Assembly (NCBI RefSeq): GCF_022809125.1
Contig: NZ_JALGBI010000001.1
Location: 372,001-436,000 of the forward strand
Source of the DNA: Variovorax terrae
Lineage (GTDB): Bacteria; Pseudomonadota; Gammaproteobacteria; Burkholderiales; Burkholderiaceae_C
Length of the DNA: 64,000 nt
Direction: 5' to 3'
Part shown: in pieces, positions 34,822 through 44,029 of the stretch
Layout: each line of letters opens with the position of its first letter
Numbering within the stretch: the stretch's first letter is position 1
Notes under the pieces: generated by a model
Database searches by the model: none
What the model was told of the DNA's origin: nothing
Seen by the model: only the letters and a program-made list of their open reading frames with translations
Made by a program: the position numbers and the translations under genes

Positions 34822-36231
34822 ATGCCTCCCCCCTTCCGTGCCGAGCATGATTTTCTTGGCGAAAAACTGATCCCGGCCGACGCCTACTGGGGGGTTCACA
34901 CGGCACGCGCCGTGGAGAATTTTCCGATCTCGGGCACCCGGATCTCGGCCATGCCGGACCTCATCCGCGCGCTGGCCTTCGTCAAGAAGGCCGCGGCCCG
35001 GGCCAATGCCGATCTGGGCGCGCTGGACAGCCAGCGCGTGGGCGCCATCGTGCTGGCCTGCGACGACCTGATCAGCGGCAAGCTGCACGAGGAGTTCGTG
35101 GTCGACGTGATCCAGGGCGGCGCCGGCACCTCCACCAACATGAATGCGAACGAGGTGATCGCCAACCTCGCGCTCGAGAAACTCGGCTTCGGCAAGGGCC
35201 GCTACGACGTGCTGCACCCGAACGACCACGTCAACGCCTCGCAAAGCACCAACGATGTCTACCCGACGGCCGTGCGGCTGGCGCTGTGGTCGGGCATCGA
35301 CCGGCTGCTGGGCTCGATGGCCTTCCTGCGCGAAGGCTTCGCGGCCAAGGCCGAGGAATTCAAGGACGTGCTCAAGATCGGCCGCACCCAGCTGCAGGAT
35401 GCCGTGCCGATGACGCTGGGGCAGGAGTTCTCCACCTATGCGGTGATGATCGGCGAGGACGAAGCCCGCCTGCGCGAGGCCCGGGCGCTGATCCAGGAAA
35501 TCAACCTCGGCGCCACGGCCATCGGCACCGGCATCAACGCGCCGCGCGGCTATGCCGATCTTGCCTGCCGCTACCTGGCCGAGGACAGCGGCATTCCGGT
35601 CGTGAAATCGGTCAACCTGATCGAGGCCACGCAGGACACGGGCGCCTTCGTACAGTTGTCGGGGGTGCTCAAGCGCGTGGCCACCAAGCTCAGCAAGACC
35701 TGCAACGATCTGCGCCTGCTGTCCAGCGGCCCGCAGGCGGGCTTCGGCGACATCAAGCTGCCGCCGCGCCAGGCCGGCTCGTCCATCATGCCGGGCAAGG
35801 TGAACCCGGTGATTCCCGAGGTGATGAACCAGGTCGCCTTCGAGGTGATCGGCAACGACATGACGGTGACCATGGCCTCGGAGGCCGGCCAGCTCCAGCT
35901 CAACGCCTTCGAGCCCATCATGGGCTGGAGCCTGTTCAAGAGCATCGAGCACCTGAGCCAGGCCTGCCTCACGCTGCAGACCCATTGCGTGGCCGGCATC
36001 GAGGCCAACCGCGAGCTGCTGGCGCGCCGCGTGCGCGAATCGGTGACGCTGGTGACGGCGCTCAATCCGCTGATCGGCTACGAAAAGGCCGCGCTCATCG
36101 CCAAGACCGCCATCGCCACCGGCCGGCCGATCGATGAGACCGCGCAGGCGCTGGGCATCCTGACACGCGAGCAGATGGACGAGCTGCTGGTGCCGGACAA
36201 GCTGACCGAGCCGATGAACCCGAAAGCTTGA
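34822..36231 (+). CDS. aspA: Aspartate ammonia-lyase
   Basis: 469 residues of the fumarase/aspartase superfamily: GTSTNMNANEVIANLA, HPNDHVNASQSTNDVYPTA and the catalytic-loop signature GSSIMPGKVNPVIPEVMNQV. The last reads as aspartase rather than class II fumarase (MNQVAFEVIGND). It deaminates aspartate to fumarate in the cytosol. Followed by two glutamate/aspartate binding proteins and the gltJKL importer, consistent with uptake plus catabolism of acidic amino acids. Confidence 0.92.
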   Translation: MPPPFRAEHDFLGEKLIPADAYWGVHTARAVENFPISGTRISAMPDLIRALAFVKKAAARANADLGALDSQRVGAIVLACDDLISGKLHEEFVVDVIQGGAGTSTNMNANEVIANLALEKLGFGKGRYDVLHPNDHVNASQSTNDVYPTAVRLALWSGIDRLLGSMAFLREGFAAKAEEFKDVLKIGRTQLQDAVPMTLGQEFSTYAVMIGEDEARLREARALIQEINLGATAIGTGINAPRGYADLACRYLAEDSGIPVVKSVNLIEATQDTGAFVQLSGVLKRVATKLSKTCNDLRLLSSGPQAGFGDIKLPPRQAGSSIMPGKVNPVIPEVMNQVAFEVIGNDMTVTMASEAGQLQLNAFEPIMGWSLFKSIEHLSQACLTLQTHCVAGIEANRELLARRVRESVTLVTALNPLIGYEKAALIAKTAIATGRPIDETAQALGILTREQMDELLVPDKLTEPMNPKA

Positions 36232-36301
36232 GTTTCGGGCCGCAGGAAAAAAACCAGGCACAAAGGCTGCTTAAGTCGACCCATGTCGTTGGAAACACAG
36301 G

Positions 36302-37192
36302 ATGAACGCACCACATTGGAAACGGCTCTGCGCGCTGCTGGCGCTGGCCTGGGTCACGCTGGCCCAGGCCGACGGCGTGCTCGACCGCGTGCGCAACGGC
36401 GGCAAGCTGGTGATCGCCCATCGCGAATCCTCCATTCCGTTCTCCTACCTCGACGCCGACAAGCGGCCCGTGGGCTATGCCGTGGACCTGTGCCTGAAGG
36501 TGGCCGACGCGCTGCGCCGCAAGGCGGGCCTCAAGACCCTGCCGGTGGAGTTCCTGCCGGTGACGTCGGCCAACCGCATCGCCATGATCGAGCAGGGCAA
36601 GGCCGACATGGAGTGCGGCTCCACCACCAACAATGCCGAGCGGCGGCAGAAGGTCGCCTTCACGATTCCCCATTTCATCACCGGCGCGCGCCTGCTGGTG
36701 CGGGCCGACAGCCCGGTCGAGCAGATGGAAGACCTGAGCGGCCGGAAACTGGTGTCGACCAAGGGCACCACGCCGCTGAAGGCGGCCGAGCAGGCCAACC
36801 GCGAGCGGCTGCTGCGCATCACCATCCTGGAGGCGCCGGACCACGGGCGCGCGGTGGAAATGGTCGAGAAGGGCGAGGCCGATGCCTTCGTGATGGACGA
36901 CGTGCTGCTGTACGGGCTGGCGGCCAACCGCCCCAACCCGGCGGCTCTGAAAGTGGTGGGCAAGTTCGTCACCACCGAGCCATTGGCTATCATGCTGCCC
37001 AAGGACGATCCCGAGTTCAAGAAACTGGTGGACGAGGAAATGCGCCACCTGATCACCAGCCGGGAGATCTATCCGATTTACGACAAGTGGTTTGCGAGGC
37101 CCATTCCGCCCAACCACACGCCACTGAACCTGCCCGCGAGCTACCTCTTGAAAGATTTCTGGAAGTACCCCACGGACCAGGTTCCGTTCTGA
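36302..37192 (+). CDS. Glutamate/aspartate ABC substrate-binding protein (paralogue)
   Basis: 296 residues: signal peptide to about residue 23 (ALAWVTLAQA), then LVIAHRESSIPFSYLD, PVTSANRIAMIEQGKADMEC, GSTTNNAERR and a C-terminal IYDKWFARPIPPNHTPLNLP. It is a clear paralogue of the gltI product 100 bases downstream. Both retain RESS, GSTTNN and the YDKWF-PIPPN ending of the acidic amino acid class. Separate promoter likely for the downstream gene. Confidence 0.9.
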   Translation: MNAPHWKRLCALLALAWVTLAQADGVLDRVRNGGKLVIAHRESSIPFSYLDADKRPVGYAVDLCLKVADALRRKAGLKTLPVEFLPVTSANRIAMIEQGKADMECGSTTNNAERRQKVAFTIPHFITGARLLVRADSPVEQMEDLSGRKLVSTKGTTPLKAAEQANRERLLRITILEAPDHGRAVEMVEKGEADAFVMDDVLLYGLAANRPNPAALKVVGKFVTTEPLAIMLPKDDPEFKKLVDEEMRHLITSREIYPIYDKWFARPIPPNHTPLNLPASYLLKDFWKYPTDQVPF

Positions 37193-37241
37193 AAACCGGA
37201 ATCCTCTGGTTATTGCGGATGAACCCCCGGGTGCGAACCTC

Positions 37242-37247
37242 TAAAAT
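37242..37247 (+). promoter_or_regulatory. Candidate -10 of the gltIJKL operon
   Basis: TAAAAT in the context ACCTCTAAAATTTCGC, 45 bases before the gltI start. A near-identical context (ACCTCTAAAGTTCGC) precedes aspA, so the two promoters may share regulation. The -35 is not clear. Confidence 0.4.
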
Positions 37248-37291
37248 TTCGCTACCTATCAACTTTCACGCTTCACTATAAGGAGATTTGT

Positions 37292-38194
37292 ATGAAGAAG
37301 CATTTGTTGGCTCTTGCCGTTGCCATGGTGGCCGCGGGCAGCGTTTTCGCCCAGGCGAACGACACGCTGGCCAAGATCAAGGCGACCGGCACCATCACCG
37401 AAGGGGTCCGCGAGTCTTCCGGCCTCTCCTATACCCTGGGTGACGGCAAGTTCACGGGCTTCCACTATGACGTGTGCGCCAAGGTCATCGCCGACGTGCA
37501 AAAGCAGCTCGGCCTGGCCAAGCTCGACGTGAAGTACCAGCCCGTCACCTCGCAGAACCGCATTCCGCTGGTGCAGAACGGCACCGTGGACATCGAGTGC
37601 GGCTCGACCACCAACAACCTGGCCCGCCAGAAGGACGTCGCCTTTGCCGTGACGACCTACGTGGAAGAAATCCGTATCGCCGTCAAGGCCAACTCCGGCA
37701 TCACCGGCATCAAGGACCTCAACGGCAAGACCATCGCCACCACCACCGGAACCACCTCGGTGCAGACCCTGCGCAAGAACAAGCGCGCCGAGGGCCTGAC
37801 GTTCAAGGAAGTCTTCGGCAAGGACCACTCCGACAGCTTCCTGCTGCTCGAGTCCGGCCGCGCCGACGCCTTCATCATGGACGGCTCCATCCTGGCTTCC
37901 AACATTGCCAAGGCCAAGTCGCCCAACGACTTCAAGATCGTCGGCGAAGTGCTGTCGGTCGAGCCCATCGCCATCATGATCCGCAAGGATGACCCGGCGT
38001 TCAAGAAGGCCGTGGACGACAGCATCAAGGCGCAGATCAAGTCCGGCGACATGGCCAAGCTCTATGACAAGTGGTTCATGCAGCCGATCCCCCCGAACAA
38101 CGTGAAGGTCGGCCTGCCGCTGTCCGAAGGCACCAAGGCGGCCTGGGCCAACCCGAACGACAAGCCGATGGAAGAGTACTCCATCAAGGAGTAA
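37292..38194 (+). CDS. gltI: Glutamate/aspartate ABC substrate-binding protein
   Basis: 300 residues: signal peptide MKKHLLALAVAMVAAGSVFA, then GVRESSGLSYTLGDG, PVTSQNRIPLVQNGTVDIEC, GSTTNNLARQ and YDKWFMQPIPPNN, the GltI pattern. Strong TAAGGAG ribosome site. First gene of gltI-gltJ-gltK-gltL. Lower GC and preferred codons relative to neighbours suggest high expression. Confidence 0.94.
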   Translation: MKKHLLALAVAMVAAGSVFAQANDTLAKIKATGTITEGVRESSGLSYTLGDGKFTGFHYDVCAKVIADVQKQLGLAKLDVKYQPVTSQNRIPLVQNGTVDIECGSTTNNLARQKDVAFAVTTYVEEIRIAVKANSGITGIKDLNGKTIATTTGTTSVQTLRKNKRAEGLTFKEVFGKDHSDSFLLLESGRADAFIMDGSILASNIAKAKSPNDFKIVGEVLSVEPIAIMIRKDDPAFKKAVDDSIKAQIKSGDMAKLYDKWFMQPIPPNNVKVGLPLSEGTKAAWANPNDKPMEEYSIKE

Positions 38195-38220
38195 GCGCAC
38201 CGGCGCCTGCCCATGCCAAA

Positions 38221-38246
38221 CGCCCACCCACCCCGGTGGGCGTTTG
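38221..38246 (+). terminator. Terminator/attenuator between gltI and gltJ
   Basis: AACGCCCACC and GGTGGGCGTT flank a short loop, then TGCTTTC. The weak T-run suits partial termination, leaving gltI mRNA in excess of the permease and ATPase genes. It is the second such hairpin at a binding-protein/permease junction in this window. Confidence 0.6.
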
Positions 38247-38322
38247 CTTTCAACACGGCCAGGGCCGTGGCGGCGCAGGCGGGGGCTTACGACAACAACA
38301 ACACGCTTGAGAAGGATTTCCC

Positions 38323-39054
38323 ATGGGATCGAACTGGGATTGGCAAGTCTTCCTGCAGGACCCGGGCGGCGAGTACCCGACCTATTTCCAATGGATGATG
38401 TCGGCCTGGGGCTGGACGGTATCGGTGGCCCTGCTGGCCCTGGTCATCGCCCTCATCGCCGGCTCCATCATCGGCACCATCCGCACCTTGCCGGCCAGCC
38501 GCGCCCTCGTGGCCTTCGGCAACGGCTGGGTGGAACTGTTCCGCAACATACCGCTGCTGGTGCAGATCTTCCTCTGGTACCACGTGGTGCCAGCCATCTT
38601 CCCCGTGATGAAGGGCGTCCCGAGCTTCATCCTCGTGGTGCTGGCGCTCGGCTTCTTCACCTCGGCCCGCATCGCCGAACAGGTGCGCGCCGGCATCCAG
38701 GCGCTGCCGCGCGGCCAGCGCTACGCCGGCATGGCGCTGGGCTTCACGACGGTGCAGTACTACCGCTACGTGCTGCTGCCGATGGCCTTTCGCATCATCA
38801 TCCCGCCGCTGACGAGCGAGACGATGAACATCTTCAAGAATTCGTCCGTGGCGTTCGCCGTGTCGGTCGCCGAGCTGACCATGTTCGCGATGCAGGCCCA
38901 GGAAGAGACTTCCCGCGGCATCGAGGTCTACCTCGCAGTCACCGGGCTGTACGTCGTTTCGGCCTTCGCCATCAACCGCATCATGGCCTTCATCGAGAAG
39001 CGCGCGCGCGTGCCGGGCTTCATCGTCGCCGGTGGCGTGGGCGGAGGGCACTGA
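38323..39054 (+). CDS. gltJ: Glutamate/aspartate ABC permease GltJ
   Basis: 243 residues: NGWVELFRNIPLLVQIFLWY is the HisM-type signature, and RAGIQALPRGQRYAGMALGF the EAA loop that contacts the ATPase. Typical GltJ N-terminus (NWDWQVFLQDPGGEYPTYFQ). GltK follows one base after the stop. Confidence 0.93.
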   Translation: MGSNWDWQVFLQDPGGEYPTYFQWMMSAWGWTVSVALLALVIALIAGSIIGTIRTLPASRALVAFGNGWVELFRNIPLLVQIFLWYHVVPAIFPVMKGVPSFILVVLALGFFTSARIAEQVRAGIQALPRGQRYAGMALGFTTVQYYRYVLLPMAFRIIIPPLTSETMNIFKNSSVAFAVSVAELTMFAMQAQEETSRGIEVYLAVTGLYVVSAFAINRIMAFIEKRARVPGFIVAGGVGGGH

Positions 39055-39055
39055 C

Positions 39056-39748
39056 ATGATGAACCTCGACCTTTCGTTCTACAGCTGGGACATCATCAGC
39101 AAGTTCGTCCTCAAGGGCTTCTACTTCAGCATCCTGTTGACGGTGGTGTCCACCCTCGGGGGCGTGCTGTTCGGCACCGTGTTGGCGCTGATGCGCCTGT
39201 CGGGCAAGAAATTCCTCGACGTGCCGGCCACGATCTACGTCAACGGCATGCGCAGCATTCCGCTGGTCATGGTGATCCTGTGGTTCTTCCTGCTGGTGCC
39301 GGCCGCGTTCTACAACGCGCTGCCCTGGGGGCTGGGCCAGAACTACCGCTCCGAAATCTCGGCGGCCATCACCTTCATCGCCTTCGAGGCGGCGTATTTC
39401 AGCGAGATCATGCGCGCCGGCATCCAGTCCATCCCGCGCGGCCAGGTGTTCGCCGGGCAGGCGCTGGGCATGAGCTACGGCCAGAACATGAAGCTGGTGG
39501 TGCTGCCGCAGGCCTTCCGCAACATGCTGCCGGTGCTGCTCACGCAGACCATCATCCTGTTCCAGGACACCTCGCTGGTCTACGCCATCGGCGCCTACGA
39601 CATGCTCAAGGGCTTCGAGACGGCCGGCAAGAACTACGGCCGCCCGATCGAGGCCTACCTGCTGGCCGCCGTCGTCTACTTTGTGATGTGCTACGCGCTG
39701 TCCTGGTTGGTCAAGCGCCTGCACAAGAAAATCGCCATCATCCGCTGA
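39056..39748 (+). CDS. gltK: Glutamate/aspartate ABC permease GltK
   Basis: 230 residues: YVNGMRSIPLVMVILWFFLL, then MRAGIQSIPRGQVFAGQALG (EAA loop) and QDTSLVYAIGAYDML. The start is ATG 39056 (MMN) or the next codon. It forms the permease heterodimer with GltJ. Confidence 0.93.
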   Translation: MMNLDLSFYSWDIISKFVLKGFYFSILLTVVSTLGGVLFGTVLALMRLSGKKFLDVPATIYVNGMRSIPLVMVILWFFLLVPAAFYNALPWGLGQNYRSEISAAITFIAFEAAYFSEIMRAGIQSIPRGQVFAGQALGMSYGQNMKLVVLPQAFRNMLPVLLTQTIILFQDTSLVYAIGAYDMLKGFETAGKNYGRPIEAYLLAAVVYFVMCYALSWLVKRLHKKIAIIR

Positions 39749-39760
39749 GTGGAGAAACAA

Positions 39761-40498
<738 letters not shown>

Positions 40499-40538
40499 CT
40501 GCAAGGCCCTGGCCCGTGCAGGTTGACGCGGGCCGGCC

Positions 40539-40544
40539 TACAAT
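40539..40544 (+). promoter_or_regulatory. TACAAT -10-like box, 6 bases before a small ORF
   Basis: TACAAT-GCGGCC-ATG. A TTGACG sits only 10 bases upstream, too close to act as the -35 of this box. Confidence 0.45.
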
Positions 40545-40550
40545 GCGGCC

Positions 40551-40679
40551 ATGCGTTTCGCCGTGAGCCGCCTGTCCGCCATTGCCTCCTGCTCCGCCCG
40601 CGCCCAGTCGCTGGCGGCGCTGGCCTGCGCGCGCGCGGCCGCGGCTCCCTTGCTCCATCCGCCGGTCGCACAGTCCTGA
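40551..40679 (+). CDS. Possible 42-codon leader ORF upstream of rnk
   Basis: Begins MRFAVSRLSAIASC and ends LLHPPVAQS, rich in Ala and Ser. It would be leaderless given the -10-like box. It is followed by about 120 bases without a gene that contain a hairpin with a T-run (near 40755-40776) just ahead of rnk. This arrangement recalls leader-peptide attenuation, but no diagnostic codon run is present. Confidence 0.4.
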   Translation: MRFAVSRLSAIASCSARAQSLAALACARAAAAPLLHPPVAQS

Positions 40680-40754
40680 GCCCGGCGATCCCCCTTCCTC
40701 TTCCTTCCCCCAAGCGCTTCTCTGGATCACCGGGCCGACCTCCCAGGCGCCGCC

Positions 40755-40777
40755 TGCCCGGAGGCTTTTTCCGGGCC
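40755..40777 (+). promoter_or_regulatory. Hairpin with T-run in the rnk 5' leader
   Basis: GCCT-GCCCGG-AGGC is followed by TTTTT; an alternative pairing is GCCCGG with the CCGGGC after the T-run. The two pairings are mutually exclusive, which is what an attenuator would need. Rest of 40680-40800 shows nothing else except the ribosome site AGGAGA. Confidence 0.35.
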
Positions 40778-40800
40778 TGATCGATTCAGGAGAGCTTTCC

Positions 40801-41205
40801 ATGTTGTCATCTGTCCAAGAAATGCGCACGCTCACCGAGCTGGACCACACCCGCATCAGCAAGCTGCTGCCGCGCGAGCAGGCCGGCAGCGCCATCGCGG
40901 CGGTGCTGGATGCCGCCGACCTCGTGCCGGCGCGCGAAGTGCCCGCCGATGTGGTGACCATGTACTCGCAGGTGCTGCTGGCGGACCTCGCCACCGGCAC
41001 GCAGCGCAAGATCACGCTGTGCTACCCGCGCGACGCCGAGCCGGCCACCGGCTTCGTCTCGGTGCTGTCGCCGGTGGGCGCGAGCCTGCTGGGCCTGCCG
41101 GTGGGCGCGCTGGCCGGCTGGACCACCCCCGACGGCCAGCAGGCGTCGGGCCGCGTGCTGGACATCCTGTTCCAGCCCGAGGCCAGCGGCGATTACACGC
41201 TGTAG
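40801..41205 (+). CDS. rnk: Rnk-type nucleoside diphosphate kinase regulator (GreA/B-fold)
   Basis: 134 residues: short Rnk N-domain (ELDHTRISKLLP), then the GreA/GreB C-domain DVVTMYSQVLLADLATGTQ, SVLSPVGASLLGLPVG and ILFQPEASGDYTL. Rnk proteins bind RNA polymerase near the secondary channel but lack the long coiled coil. The start has CAGGAGA. Together with dksA at 59 kb, two secondary-channel-type factors are in the window. Confidence 0.9.
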   Translation: MLSSVQEMRTLTELDHTRISKLLPREQAGSAIAAVLDAADLVPAREVPADVVTMYSQVLLADLATGTQRKITLCYPRDAEPATGFVSVLSPVGASLLGLPVGALAGWTTPDGQQASGRVLDILFQPEASGDYTL

Positions 41206-41219
41206 GCCGCGTTGCCGCC

Positions 41220-41285
41220 GAAATCAGGGCCAAACAGGCCCGAGGTCCAGGCGCTGCGGTCATTTCTCGCTATTGATTTGATAGC
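41220..41285 (+). repeat. Dispersed GTCC/GCTAT element, copy C
   Basis: AAATCAGGGCCAAACAGGCC, CGAGGTCCAGGCG, TGCGGTCATTTCTC and the inverted repeat GCTAT-TGATTTG-ATAGC. Intergenic, between rnk and pyrC; the most complete copy. Confidence 0.85.
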
Positions 41286-41339
41286 GTTCGGGTGAACTCG
41301 CTGACCCGGCCAGCGGGCCGGAGCCGGCCGCCCGGGTGC

Positions 41340-41345
41340 GACAAT
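41340..41345 (+). promoter_or_regulatory. -10-like GACAAT 6 bases before pyrC ATG
   Basis: GACAAT-CAGGCC-ATG. No Shine-Dalgarno before pyrC, so a leaderless message is likely. No clear -35. Confidence 0.45.
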
Positions 41346-41351
41346 CAGGCC

Positions 41352-42398
41352 ATGAGCGATTCCCTGACCCTGACCCGCCCCGACGACTGGCACTTGCATG
41401 TGCGCGACGGCGAGGCGCTGCGCGCCGTCGTGCCGCACACGGCCGCCCAGTTCGGCCGCGCCATCATCATGCCCAACCTCAAGCCGCCGGTCACCACCGC
41501 GGCGCAGGCCGTGGCCTACCGCGAGCGCATCCGCGCCGCCGTGCCCGAGGGCCTGGCCTTCGAGCCGCTGATGACGCTGTACCTCACCGACAACCTGCCG
41601 CCCGATGAAATCGCGCGCGCCAAGGATGCCGGCGTGGTCGCGCTCAAGCTCTACCCCGCGGGCGCCACCACCAACAGCGATGCCGGCGTGACCGACCTGC
41701 GCAAGACCTACAAGACGCTCGAGGCCATGCAGCGCGCCGGCCTGCTGCTGCTGGTGCACGGCGAGGTGACCTCGCCCGAGATCGACCTGTTCGACCGCGA
41801 GGCCGTGTTCATCGAGCAGCAGATGATTCCGCTGCGCCGCGACTTCCCCGAGCTCAAGATCGTGTTCGAGCACATCACCACGCAGGAAGCCGCGCAGTAC
41901 GTGGCCGGCGCGGGGCCGCACACCGCGGCCACCATCACGGCGCACCATCTGCTGTACAACCGCAACGCGATCTTCACCGGCGGCATCCGCCCGCACTACT
42001 ACTGCCTGCCGGTGCTGAAACGCGAAACCCACCGCCTGGCCCTGGTGCAGGCCGCCACCGGCGGCAGCCCGAAGTTCTTCCTCGGCACCGACAGCGCGCC
42101 GCATCCCGCGCAGCTCAAGGAGCACGCCACGGGCTGCGCCGGCTGCTACACCGCGCATGCGGCCATCGAGATGTACGCCGAGGCCTTCGACAACGCCGGC
42201 GCACTGGACAAGCTCGAAGGCTTCGCCAGCTTTCACGGCCCGGACTTCTACGGCCTGCCGTGCAACAGCGGTACCATCACGCTGCGCCGCCAAGCCTGGA
42301 CGCCGCCCGAGAGCTTTGCCTTCGGCGAGGCCGAGCTCAAGCCGCTGCGCGCGGGCGAGGCGCTGCCCTGGAAGCTGGTCCGCCACGGGAGCGCCTGA
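41352..42398 (+). CDS. pyrC: Dihydroorotase
   Basis: 348 residues, class II Pyr[13 protein letters not shown] (first metal His pair), [26 protein letters not shown] (carboxylated Lys), LVHGEV, EHITT and GTDSAPHP. It cyclises carbamoyl aspartate to dihydroorotate for pyrimidine synthesis, in the cytosol with two zinc ions. ATG 41352 is chosen because the PyrC family starts here. Confidence 0.95.
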   Translation: MSDSLTLTRPDDWHLHVRDGEALRAVVPHTAAQFGRAIIMPNLKPPVTTAAQAVAYRERIRAAVPEGLAFEPLMTLYLTDNLPPDEIARAKDAGVVALKLYPAGATTNSDAGVTDLRKTYKTLEAMQRAGLLLLVHGEVTSPEIDLFDREAVFIEQQMIPLRRDFPELKIVFEHITTQEAAQYVAGAGPHTAATITAHHLLYNRNAIFTGGIRPHYYCLPVLKRETHRLALVQAATGGSPKFFLGTDSAPHPAQLKEHATGCAGCYTAHAAIEMYAEAFDNAGALDKLEGFASFHGPDFYGLPCNSGTITLRRQAWTPPESFAFGEAELKPLRAGEALPWKLVRHGSA

Positions 42399-43162
42399 TG
42401 GAGCGCAAATCCCGCGTCGCGCTGCTGATCGACGCCGACAACTCGCCGGCCTCGAAGATCGACCTGATCCTCAACGAGCTGTCCACCTTCGGCGAGACCA
42501 ACATCCGGCGCGCCTACGGCAACTGGAAGAAGAACGAGCTGAAGGGCTGGGAAGAGGTGCTGCACGAGCACGCGATTCGCCCGATGCAGCAGTTCGACTA
42601 CACCAAGGGCAAGAACGCGAGCGACATGGCCATGGTGATCGATGCGCTGGAGCTGCTCTACACCGACCGGCCCGACGCCTTCGGCATCGTCTCCTCCGAC
42701 GCCGACTTCACGCCGCTGGTGATGCACCTGCGCGCCAAGGGCGCGGCGGTCTACGGCTTCGGCGCGCAGAAGACGCCCGAGCCCTTCGTCAACGCCTGCT
42801 CGCGCTTCCTGTTCCTCGACAAGCTGCGGCCCGCGGCCGTCAGCGACGCGGCCGATGCCGACACCGAAGCGGTGGCCGCCGCGCCGCTGCGCGCGAGCAC
42901 CGCGCAGCTCAAGCAGGACGCCCGCCTGGTGCTGCTGCTGCGCAACGCGGTGCAGGCCGCGGCGGACGACGACGGCTGGGCGCGCGTGGGCGCGGTCGGC
43001 AGCCAGATCGCCAACCAGGCCTCGTTCGACCACCGCAACTACGGCTACGCCACGCTGACCAAGCTGCTGGTGGCCACGCAGCTGTTCGACGTCGCCGACG
43101 AAGGCAAATCCACCGTCGCGGTGCGCGACAAGCGGCTGGCCAAGGCGGGCCGCGGCGGCTAG
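42398..43162 (+). CDS. NYN-domain (LabA/DUF88-like) protein with C-terminal OST-HTH/LOTUS-like region
   Basis: 254 residues. The N-terminal PIN-like NYN domain has the acidic residues VALLIDADNSPASK, KGKNASDMAMVIDALELLY and GIVSSDADFTPLV, which would bind metal for RNA cleavage. The C-terminal part (QDARLVLLLRNAVQAA to the end) fits an OST-HTH RNA-binding domain. The start overlaps pyrC's stop as TGATG. It ends in TAG with the next gene in the same frame only 6 codons later. Confidence 0.85.
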   Translation: MERKSRVALLIDADNSPASKIDLILNELSTFGETNIRRAYGNWKKNELKGWEEVLHEHAIRPMQQFDYTKGKNASDMAMVIDALELLYTDRPDAFGIVSSDADFTPLVMHLRAKGAAVYGFGAQKTPEPFVNACSRFLFLDKLRPAAVSDAADADTEAVAAAPLRASTAQLKQDARLVLLLRNAVQAAADDDGWARVGAVGSQIANQASFDHRNYGYATLTKLLVATQLFDVADEGKSTVAVRDKRLAKAGRGG

Positions 43163-43180
43163 GGCTGCGAGAAGCGCGCG

Positions 43181-43963
43181 GTGCAGGCCCTGCACGGCAT
43201 CGACTGGACGCGGCCCTGGCTGCGCCCGTGGCGCGAGCCCGGGCAGCGGCTCGCGCAGGCGGTGGCCGGCGGCCTGCCGCTGCACGAGGCGCTCAACCGC
43301 GAGGCGAGGGCGCCGGTGCGCTTCGTGCCGCAAAGCGAGCTGCCGCCCGGCATGGCCTACGAGCACTATATTTTTGAGAGCGGCTGCTGCCCGGTGCGCG
43401 CGGACCTCCACGACTTTTTCAATGGAATCTGCTGGCTCGGCCTGCCGCGGACCAAGCAGCGGCTCAATGCCCTGCAGGCCGCGCAGATCGCGGCCGACGG
43501 CATCGGCCCGAAGCGCGGGCCGGTGCGCGATGCGCTCACGCTGTTCGACGAGAACGCGGCCTTGCTGCAGGCGCCGCCGCCGCTGTGGCAGGCGCTGCTC
43601 GACAAGGACTGGCACCGCCTGTTCGTGGTGCTGCGCCCGCTGTGGGCCGAGGCCGAGCTGCGCGTGGTGGGCCACGCCGCGCTCGAGAAGCTGGTTTTTC
43701 CACGAAAACAGGTCACTGTCCACGTGTGGCGGTCATTTCGTGCTATCGAATCAGGAGCAGACCTCGATGACCGGCTGGCCGCCAGCCTGGCGCCGGCCGC
43801 GCTGGCGGCCAAGCCGTTCGCGCCGCTGCCGGTGCTCGGCATTCCCGGCTGGTGGGCGGAAAACGAGAACTTTTCCTTCTATGATGACTCACTCGTGTTC
43901 CGCCCTCCGCAGGGCCACAATCATCCATACAACAAGGCAGATCCTGCGGCCGGCATGACTTGA
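43181..43963 (+). CDS. DUF3025 family protein
   Basis: 260 residues of unknown function. DUF3025 features: MAYEHYIFESGCCPVRADLH, DFFNGICWLGLPRTKQRLN and VLGIPGWWAENENFSFYDD. The start is probably GTG 43181, preceded by GAGAAG; the frame is the same as that of the NYN gene, separated by one TAG. Residues about 173-193 are encoded by an inserted repeat element (43697-43759), reading VTVHVWRSFRAIES. Confidence 0.82.
   Translation: MQALHGIDWTRPWLRPWREPGQRLAQAVAGGLPLHEALNREARAPVRFVPQSELPPGMAYEHYIFESGCCPVRADLHDFFNGICWLGLPRTKQRLNALQAAQIAADGIGPKRGPVRDALTLFDENAALLQAPPPLWQALLDKDWHRLFVVLRPLWAEAELRVVGHAALEKLVFPRKQVTVHVWRSFRAIESGADLDDRLAASLAPAALAAKPFAPLPVLGIPGWWAENENFSFYDDSLVFRPPQGHNHPYNKADPAAGMT
43697..43759 (+). 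repeat. Dispersed GTCC/GCTAT element, copy D, inside the DUF3025 gene
   Basis: TTTCCACGAAAACAGGTCAC, TGTCCACGTGTGG, CGGTCATTTCGTGCTATCG and AATCAGGAGCA. It matches intergenic copies closely over CGGTCATTTC-TGCTATC. The host frame stays open. Confidence 0.75.
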
Positions 43964-44029
43964 AGAAGGCGCCCGAAGGCCCCATCTTCTGCGCCAAGGG
44001 CCGCGGCCCATTCACCCCATGGAGAATTC

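Noticed and set aside
36978..36992. TTGGCTATCATGC in the glutamate-type binding protein gene as another element copy
   Set aside because: It encodes the conserved TEPLAIML of the protein family; no flanking element sequence.
40523..40528. TTGACG as the -35 of the rnk leader promoter
   Set aside because: Spacing to TACAAT is only 10 bases, too short for a sigma-70 promoter.
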